43,568 nucleotides of DNA from JASFYU01 sp045046905 (lineage in GTDB: Bacteria; Bacteroidota; Bacteroidia; Flavobacteriales; Flavobacteriaceae), in the NCBI GenBank assembly GCA_045046905.1, contig JASFYU010000071.1, positions 1-43,568 on the forward strand, in the 5' to 3' direction. A program made the position numbers and the translations under genes. Each line of letters begins with the position of its first letter. Position 1 is the stretch's first letter. This document shows positions 38,686 through 43,568 of the stretch, in pieces. Below the pieces are notes generated by a model, which searched no databases, was not told the origin of the DNA, and saw only the letters and a program-made list of their open reading frames with translations.

Positions 38686-39045
38686 ATGTCGGCTAAAATA
38701 AGTTTAGAAAATATACGTGTTTATGCGCATCACGGCTGTCTTAAGGAAGAACGTGCAATTGGTAGCGAATATTTGGTAAGCGTAACGGTCAATGCAAATC
38801 TTTCGATAGCTTCTGTTTCAGATAATCTATCGGATACCATCGATTATGTTCATATCAATCATATTGTCAAGGAGGAGATGAAGCTTCCTTCCAACCTCTT
38901 GGAGCACGTAGCCAAGCGTATAGCTGATCGTATTTTTAGTGAAATGTCTTTAGTATATAAAACAATTGTGGTGGTATCCAAAATCAACCCTCCAATCGGT
39001 GGCGATGTCGAAATGGTCTCGATAAAACTTATTTTTAATCGATAA
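38686..39045 (+). CDS. folB: Dihydroneopterin aldolase
   Basis: Folate pathway enzyme that cleaves 7,8-dihydroneopterin to 6-hydroxymethyl-dihydropterin. The 119-residue length is typical. Visible family features are the N-terminal ISLENIRVYAHHGCLKEER, with the active-site glutamate region HHGCLKEE, the segment DTIDYVHI, and LLEHVAKRIADRIF followed by VVVSKINPPIGGDVEMVSI, where the lysine corresponds to the catalytic one. It lies between the spr locus and the tRNA genes on the same strand, but with its own promoter box, so no functional link to gliding is implied. Confidence 0.93.
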   Translation: MSAKISLENIRVYAHHGCLKEERAIGSEYLVSVTVNANLSIASVSDNLSDTIDYVHINHIVKEEMKLPSNLLEHVAKRIADRIFSEMSLVYKTIVVVSKINPPIGGDVEMVSIKLIFNR

Positions 39046-39084
39046 GCCGTCTCTCAAATTCTTGCATTGTTCTTTAATTTAATT

Positions 39085-39092
39085 TAATTTTG
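39085..39092 (+). promoter_or_regulatory. Promoter -7 box of the first tRNA-like gene
   Basis: TAATTTTG matches TAnnTTTG exactly. A TTG at 39062-39064 lies 20 bases upstream, close to the -33 spacing expected in Bacteroidota. Transcription would begin just before the tRNA-like gene at 39101. Confidence 0.6.
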
Positions 39093-39100
39093 TATAAAAT

Positions 39101-39172
39101 GGCATTGTGGTCGAAATGGATAGGCAAAGCCCCGCAAGGACTTTCATGGTGGTTCGAGTCCACCCGATGCCT
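39101..39172 (+). tRNA. Degenerate tRNA-Cys-like gene (anticodon GCA, atypical anticodon loop)
   Basis: A 72-base cloverleaf can be drawn. The acceptor stem pairs GGCATTG with CGATGCC (one T-G pair), the T arm is GGTGG-TTCGAGT-CCACC, the D arm has the GG pair of the loop, and the discriminator base is T, as in tRNA-Cys. The anticodon arm is odd: the stem AAGCC/GACTT has a C-A mismatch, and the loop CCGCAAG puts C at position 33, where almost all tRNAs have T. The anticodon would read GCA (Cys). CCA is not encoded. It may be a decaying or repurposed copy of the neighbouring tRNA-Cys; a strong promoter box precedes it. Confidence 0.6.
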
Positions 39173-39287
39173 CTAATTACACGTTCTAAAATTTTTGTTA
39201 TTTTAAATAGCCTCTATTGCGGTTTTTTAAAAATTATTCTTAAAAGAAAACCCCTGGTATTCTACTATAAAAAAAGATTAATTGTTG

Positions 39288-39295
39288 TAAATTTA
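39288..39295 (+). promoter_or_regulatory. Candidate promoter -7 box of tRNA-Cys
   Basis: TAAATTTA matches TAnnTTTG at seven of eight positions and ends 14 bases before the tRNA-Cys start. It implies that this tRNA can be transcribed independently of the first one. Confidence 0.35.
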
Positions 39296-39309
39296 CAGCT
39301 ATTAAAAAC

Positions 39310-39380
39310 GGCATCGTGGCCGAGTGGCTAGGCGCAGCTCTGCAAAAGCTTGTACAGCGGTTCGAATCCGCTCGATGCCT
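39310..39380 (+). tRNA. tRNA-Cys (GCA)
   Basis: A 71-base cloverleaf: acceptor stem GGCATCG/CGATGCC fully paired, D arm with GCC/GGC and a loop GG, anticodon loop CTGCAAA with T at position 33 and anticodon GCA, T arm AGCGG-TTCGAAT-CCGCT. The discriminator base is T73, a known identity element for cysteinyl-tRNA synthetase. CCA is not encoded. The terminator at 39382-39415 follows directly. Confidence 0.93.
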
Positions 39381-39381
39381 C

Positions 39382-39415
39382 AAAAAAAGACCTCTACTAT
39401 AGAGGTCTTTTTTTT
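39382..39415. terminator. Bidirectional Rho-independent terminator
   Basis: An 11-pair stem AAAGACCTCTA / TAGAGGTCTTT with a three-base loop is flanked by A residues on the left and a T-run on the right, so it serves the tRNA genes from the left and the lysE gene from the right. Confidence 0.88.
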
Positions 39416-39448
39416 AACTATTCTATGTTCAGAACGTATATCAACTAC

Positions 39449-40117
39449 TTATCTAATTTTTTCTATCCCCTTTTCAATATTAAACTGATCTTTTGGTAAA
39501 AAGCCCTTTATAATCAATACCATACCGCAAATAATAAGAATAATACCAAGTGCTTTTTTTATCCAACGTATTCTATTGGTAGTCAATTTTCTCTTTAATT
39601 GTTTGGCTAAAAGTATCTTAAAAATATCAGTCACAAAATAGGCCAACAACATCATAGTGAAAAACGTTACTATACGCTTTGGTTCATTTTCTAAACTGGG
39701 GCCGACGACAATAATGATTCCTAACCAAAAGACCAATACGCCTATATTGATGAAGTTAAGCAAAAACCCTTTTATGAATAAGCTTAGATAATCTCCTTTA
39801 CTAATACTACCGCCTATTCGCGGTTCTTGCTTTTTTGATGTTTTTTTTACGACCGTGGTTATACCATATATTAAAAGTATAACCCCTCCAAAAACAAAAA
39901 GTCCAGGTTGATTACTTAAATTTTCTAACAATTGAAAACTACTGAAATATGCAATTACAAGAAAAAAAATATCGGCCAAGATAACGCCAAGGTCAAAAAC
40001 TATTGCAGCCCTAAATCCTTTAATGGCACTTGTTTCAAGAAGTACAAAAAAAACTGGCCCAATCATAAAACTCAGTAAAAAGCCCAAGGGAATAGCGGCT
40101 TGAATATCTTCTAACAT
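39449..40117 (-). CDS. LysE family transporter
   Basis: A 222-residue integral membrane protein with six predicted hydrophobic helices and the LysE/RhtB-type start PLGFLLSFMIGPVFFVLLETSAIKGFRAA, where the GP dipeptide of the first helix is conserved in the family. These proteins export amino acids or related small molecules; the substrate is not predictable here. A basic loop (KKTSKKQEPR, about residues 90-100) separates the third and fourth helices. It starts 10 bases after the GIN-domain gene, so the two probably form one leftward transcript, ending at the bidirectional terminator at 39382-39415. No link between the two functions is evident. Confidence 0.85.
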   Translation of the reverse strand: MLEDIQAAIPLGFLLSFMIGPVFFVLLETSAIKGFRAAIVFDLGVILADIFFLVIAYFSSFQLLENLSNQPGLFVFGGVILLIYGITTVVKKTSKKQEPRIGGSISKGDYLSLFIKGFLLNFINIGVLVFWLGIIIVVGPSLENEPKRIVTFFTMMLLAYFVTDIFKILLAKQLKRKLTTNRIRWIKKALGIILIICGMVLIIKGFLPKDQFNIEKGIEKIR

Positions 40118-40127
40118 CTGAAGTAAA

Positions 40128-40811
40128 TTACATTCTTGTTATTTTACCTCCGAACACCGTTTTTTCATCAATTTTTAAAGGCTTACCATAAACCAAGACC
40201 TCACCCCCAGCTTTTACGGTAACCTTTGCATACTGCGAAGCATAAATTTCTGCCCGAGAACCCGCATTTACATTCACCGTCGAAAACTTGGTTTTAAAAT
40301 TTTTTCCTTCATATATACCACCGGTATTTATTACAACATCTTGTAAATCAGATGCTCCTGATGTCTCTATAAAACCCCCAGTAACCGTTTTAATCAACAA
40401 TTGTTCTACTTCGGCCTTTATATCTAACTCACCTCCCTCTTGGGCCTTTAATTCAAGAATATCTTGTTTTATAATATCTTCAGAGGTAATGCGTGCATCT
40501 TCATTAACATCTATAATCACCAATTTCTCAGTATAATATAAATCTACAAAGGTGCGATATCCACTAAATATCTTGCTTATTTCCATGCGTATCTTTAACA
40601 CTCCCTTGTTATTTACAATGGCCACCTTATCAATATTAGCACCCGATATAACAACTTTATTCATCTCTGATTTAATAAGGTTTATAGAAAGACCATCAAA
40701 AGCCTTAACCACTGTGAATTTCTTCAAATCTTGAGTAAGTTTTTCATCCTGTGCGCTTATTGCTATAAATACAAATAATAAGCTAACAAGCAATAGTAAC
40801 TTTTTCATCAT
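40128..40811 (-). CDS. Secreted GIN domain protein (DUF2807, putative auto-transporter adhesin head)
   Basis: A 227-residue exported protein. A signal peptide ends near ISAQ (residue 20). The mature part is beta-helix-like, matching DUF2807 (GIN domain) features: FDGLSINLIKSEMNKVVISGA near the start, then stacked short strands such as LELKAQEGGELDIKAE, GGFIETSGASDLQDVVINTGG and VNVNAGSRAEIYASQYAKVTVKAGGEVLVYGKP. The family is frequent in Bacteroidota, and a cell-surface role is assumed, but no function is established. The start could be either of two adjacent ATGs. It is followed by the lysE-like gene after 10 bases. Confidence 0.85.
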   Translation of the reverse strand: MMKKLLLLVSLLFVFIAISAQDEKLTQDLKKFTVVKAFDGLSINLIKSEMNKVVISGANIDKVAIVNNKGVLKIRMEISKIFSGYRTFVDLYYTEKLVIIDVNEDARITSEDIIKQDILELKAQEGGELDIKAEVEQLLIKTVTGGFIETSGASDLQDVVINTGGIYEGKNFKTKFSTVNVNAGSRAEIYASQYAKVTVKAGGEVLVYGKPLKIDEKTVFGGKITRM

Positions 40812-41044
40812 GTTAGTTTTAGGTATAGAAATAGTTAAAATCAGCTAAAAAATACATTTATATATATAGTTTTTTTATTGATTCGTAACCATCCTATGCA
40901 GCTTCAAAAAGTTCATTTTTGACTATAACCATCTTCCAATAGTTATCTATATCACTTCAATTCAAAACTTTTTAATAACTTCATATTCTTATATACTTGA
41001 ACAAAATCTATTCCATATATATATAGTAAACTTGTTTAAACACG

Positions 41045-43231
41045 TTAATTCTTTCCTAATAAGGAGAAATCTAAATGACGTTTAACTAAATCTGTATTTT
41101 TTACCATCACTACCACTTCATCTCCTAATTGATAGGTTTTCTTGGTCTTTTCTCCAATAATTGCATATTCCTTTTCATTAAAATTATAATAATCTCCCTT
41201 TATATCTCTAATGCGAACCATTCCTTCACATTTGTTCTCAATAATCTCTACATAAATACCCCATTCTGTAACCCCGCTTATAACCCCTACAAACTCTTGA
41301 TTTTCATGATCCTGCATAAATTTTATTTGCATATACTTTATAGAATCACGTTCGGCACTGGCTGCTAAACCCTCCATATCTGAAGAATGTTTACACTTAT
41401 CTTCGTATGTTTCTGATTTCGGTGATTTTTCTCCATCCAAATAGTGCTGCAACAATCTATGTACCATAATATCTGGATACCTACGTATTGGCGAAGTAAA
41501 GTGCGTATAATGTTCGAATGCTAAACCATAATGTCCTATATTATTGGTAGTATAAATAGCCTTACTCATACTTCGTATGGCCAAGGTATCAACCAAGTTT
41601 TGTTCTTTATTACCTTTTACATCCTCTAAAAGCTTATTTAAAGATGCACTAATCGACTTTTTGTCTTTAAAGTCAAGGCTATGCCCAAAACGTGAAATTA
41701 TCGCATTCAAGGCTATTAACTTATCCTCATTTGGATTATCATGTATACGATATACAAAGGTTTTGGTAGGTTTTTGTTTTCCAATAAATTCGGCCACTTT
41801 TTTATTAGCCAATAACATAAACTCTTCAATTAATTTATTGGCATCCTTTGCCTCTTTAAAATACACACTTTGCGGTTCGTTTTTTTCATTGAGATGAAAG
41901 CGTACTTCTACTTTATCAAATGATATTGCACCCTCATCCATACGCTTTGATCGCATTATCTTCGCTAAGCGATCCATAGTAAGCGTAGCATTAACTATAG
42001 CATTAGAAATAGTATAAGCAGATTCACGTATAGAAATATCCTCAGGAATATTCCCCGCTTTTGTTTCAATAATATGTTGTGCTTCTTCATACGCAAAACG
42101 CTCATTAGAGTCTATGACCGTACGACCGTACCATTGATTTTGTATAATCGCTTTATCATCAAGTTCAAAAATGGCAGAAAATGTATATTTTTCTTCCTTA
42201 GGTCTTAAAGAACAGGCATTATTCGATAAAACTTCAGGTAACATAGGTACTACACGATCAACTAAATATACCGAGGTAGCACGATTATATGCTTCATCAT
42301 CTAAGATAGTACCCGGGGTTAAATAATGAGAAACATCGGCAATATGAATACCTATTTCATAATTTCCATTTTTTAAAACCTCAAAAGAAAGGGCATCATC
42401 AAAATCTTTGGCATCTTTTGGATCTATAGTAAAAGTCAATACCTTACGCATATCTCTACGTTTGGCAATTTCCTCTGGTTTAATAGAAGTATCTAATGTA
42501 TCAGCAAAACGTTCAACCTCAGTAGGAAATTCATAAGGAAGGCCGTATTCAGCTAATATTGAATGAATTTCGGTATCATGCTCTCCTGGTTTTCCAAGAA
42601 CTTCGGTAATTTTACCAAATGGTGAATCGGCATTGTCAGGCCATTCCGTTATCTCTACGATTACTTTATCACCATCCTCGGCTTTTCCAATTTTATCCTT
42701 AGACACAAAAATATCAGTATACATTCTAAAGTCAGTAAGCCGTACAAAAGCAAATGTTTTTTGCATATCAACAATACCCACAAAACTTGTTTTGTTGCGT
42801 TTTACCACCTTGGTTATTTCGCCCTCTAACTTTTTTCCGTTTCTTCTCGGAAAAATATAAACCTCAACGGTATCTCTATGAAAAGCTTTCTTTAATTTAT
42901 TATTAGGTGCGAAAACATCCTCGTCTATATCCTCAATAACTATATAAGCATTACCACGACTAGTTATATCGACCGTTCCTGTATGATAAGTTTTTGTAGA
43001 TGCTATGACCTTGTAATTTCCCCTACCTTCCTCAACAATTCTTTTTGTTTCCTTGAGCTGTACCAATCTTTTAATAAGTAAATCTTTATCTTGGGCATGT
43101 ACAATCCCTATTTTAGAAGCTATTTGTTTATAATCAAAACTTTTATTAGGTTCTTTTTCAAGTACGGAAAATATACCCCTAGTTATTTCGTTCTTCCTAT
43201 GGTTCTTTGCTTTCTTATTTTTCTTCGACAT
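41045..43231 (-). CDS. rnr: Ribonuclease R
   Basis: A 3'-to-5' exoribonuclease that degrades structured RNA. The 728-residue length fits the family. N-terminal helix-turn-helix and cold-shock regions (residues about 1-230) lead into the RNB catalytic domain with the metal-binding motif DPKDAKDFDDALSFE (about residues 263-277), then GIHIADVSHYLTPG and LVDRVVPMLPEVLSNNACSL. A C-terminal S1 domain (FVGVISGVTEWGIYVEIIENKCEGMVRI, about 645-672) completes the layout. The start is the ATG with a lysine-rich tail. The next gene on the left (GIN domain) is 233 bases away in an AT-rich spacer, so it is likely transcribed separately. Confidence 0.96.
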   Translation of the reverse strand: MSKKNKKAKNHRKNEITRGIFSVLEKEPNKSFDYKQIASKIGIVHAQDKDLLIKRLVQLKETKRIVEEGRGNYKVIASTKTYHTGTVDITSRGNAYIVIEDIDEDVFAPNNKLKKAFHRDTVEVYIFPRRNGKKLEGEITKVVKRNKTSFVGIVDMQKTFAFVRLTDFRMYTDIFVSKDKIGKAEDGDKVIVEITEWPDNADSPFGKITEVLGKPGEHDTEIHSILAEYGLPYEFPTEVERFADTLDTSIKPEEIAKRRDMRKVLTFTIDPKDAKDFDDALSFEVLKNGNYEIGIHIADVSHYLTPGTILDDEAYNRATSVYLVDRVVPMLPEVLSNNACSLRPKEEKYTFSAIFELDDKAIIQNQWYGRTVIDSNERFAYEEAQHIIETKAGNIPEDISIRESAYTISNAIVNATLTMDRLAKIMRSKRMDEGAISFDKVEVRFHLNEKNEPQSVYFKEAKDANKLIEEFMLLANKKVAEFIGKQKPTKTFVYRIHDNPNEDKLIALNAIISRFGHSLDFKDKKSISASLNKLLEDVKGNKEQNLVDTLAIRSMSKAIYTTNNIGHYGLAFEHYTHFTSPIRRYPDIMVHRLLQHYLDGEKSPKSETYEDKCKHSSDMEGLAASAERDSIKYMQIKFMQDHENQEFVGVISGVTEWGIYVEIIENKCEGMVRIRDIKGDYYNFNEKEYAIIGEKTKKTYQLGDEVVVMVKNTDLVKRHLDFSLLGKN

Positions 43232-43568
43232 TAATTCGATATTATTTAATCGGAAAATTACGAATTATAATCCATTGCTTCTTTTCCAACAGTAATGATA
43301 TACTTTCTTTATCTCTTAAACAGACTTATTAACATCTATAGTATATTTATTTAAAATTATATTTATTTAAAATTAAAAATGATGGTTATGATAGCTTGTT
43401 AATAGTGGATATAACTAATTTGGATAATACTTGTTTTGAACATATTTATATATTTATTGACATTCTTTACAACTAGGTATCCTTTAAAAATCAATTGCTT
43501 ATAATTGTTATCATTATAGGTTGATAACCCCTATTAACATTTATATTATAATAAGTTTATAATATATT
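43232..43568. other. AT-rich intergenic region upstream of rnr
   Basis: No coding frame is convincing. It should hold the rnr promoter, although the boxes I see fit TAnnTTTG only imperfectly. It carries a 16-base tandem duplication (43342-43373) and an inverted repeat GTTATCA / TGATAAC with an 8-base spacer (43507-43528). The region is truncated by the window edge. Confidence 0.55.
43342..43373. repeat. Two tandem copies of a 16-base AT-rich unit
   Basis: The unit TATATTTATTTAAAAT occurs twice in direct succession with no difference between copies. It contains no GC. No function is evident. Confidence 0.7.

Noticed and set aside
1..43568. CRISPR arrays, insertion sequences, prophage, integrases, defence genes, dnaA or an obvious oriC
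   Set aside because: I found no direct-repeat/spacer pattern, transposase, integrase or phage protein and no dnaA gene. The parS pair is the only origin-related signal.

Overview
This window looks like a chromosomal segment of a gliding, AT-rich member of the Bacteroidota, most likely Flavobacteriaceae. The evidence is a complete sprC-sprD-sprB-sprF gliding-adhesin locus, Bacteroidota-type families (DUF4837, DUF4175, a lipoprotein OmpH, a GIN-domain DUF2807 protein), promoter -7 boxes of the TAnnTTTG type, and almost no Shine-Dalgarno sequences. I cannot name the genus. There is no sign of an insertion sequence, prophage, CRISPR array or plasmid.

Left part (1-14.0 kb) is mostly leftward housekeeping genes: a DUF4837 lipoprotein and a LysM lytic transglycosylase, pgk, then rightward holB (DNA polymerase III delta') and a small DoxX-like membrane protein. 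Next, leftward, come a lipoprotein OmpH/Skp chaperone, a SAM methyltransferase, a small lipoprotein gene broken by a one-base deletion, mnmG (gidA), ybeY and a 1138-residue DUF4175 protein. Two identical 16-bp palindromes matching the ParB-binding parS site flank mnmG. One of them forms the last codons of ybeY.

Middle (14.0-19.4 kb): a 0.65-kb stretch without a convincing gene, then rightward gltX and an SPFH/band-7 protein ending at a strong terminator, then leftward glnS.

Right-centre (19.4-38.6 kb): the operon-like sprC-sprD-sprB-sprF cluster. SprC is a secreted Ig-like protein. SprD fuses a PorP/SprF beta-barrel to a coiled coil and two SPOR-like modules. SprB is a giant adhesin of about 4576 residues with roughly 40 SprB repeats and a type-B type IX secretion C-terminal domain. 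SprF is the outer-membrane PorP/SprF partner expected to be needed for SprB export. Genes are almost touching (9 bp, 1-bp overlap, 27 bp), which implies co-transcription.

Right end (38.6-43.6 kb): folB, two cysteine-type tRNA genes (the first degenerate in its anticodon arm), a strong bidirectional terminator, then leftward lysE-type exporter, a GIN-domain secreted protein and rnr (ribonuclease R). The most notable points are the parS pair, the odd tRNA-Cys-like gene, the frameshifted lipoprotein, and the size and mosaic look of sprB.
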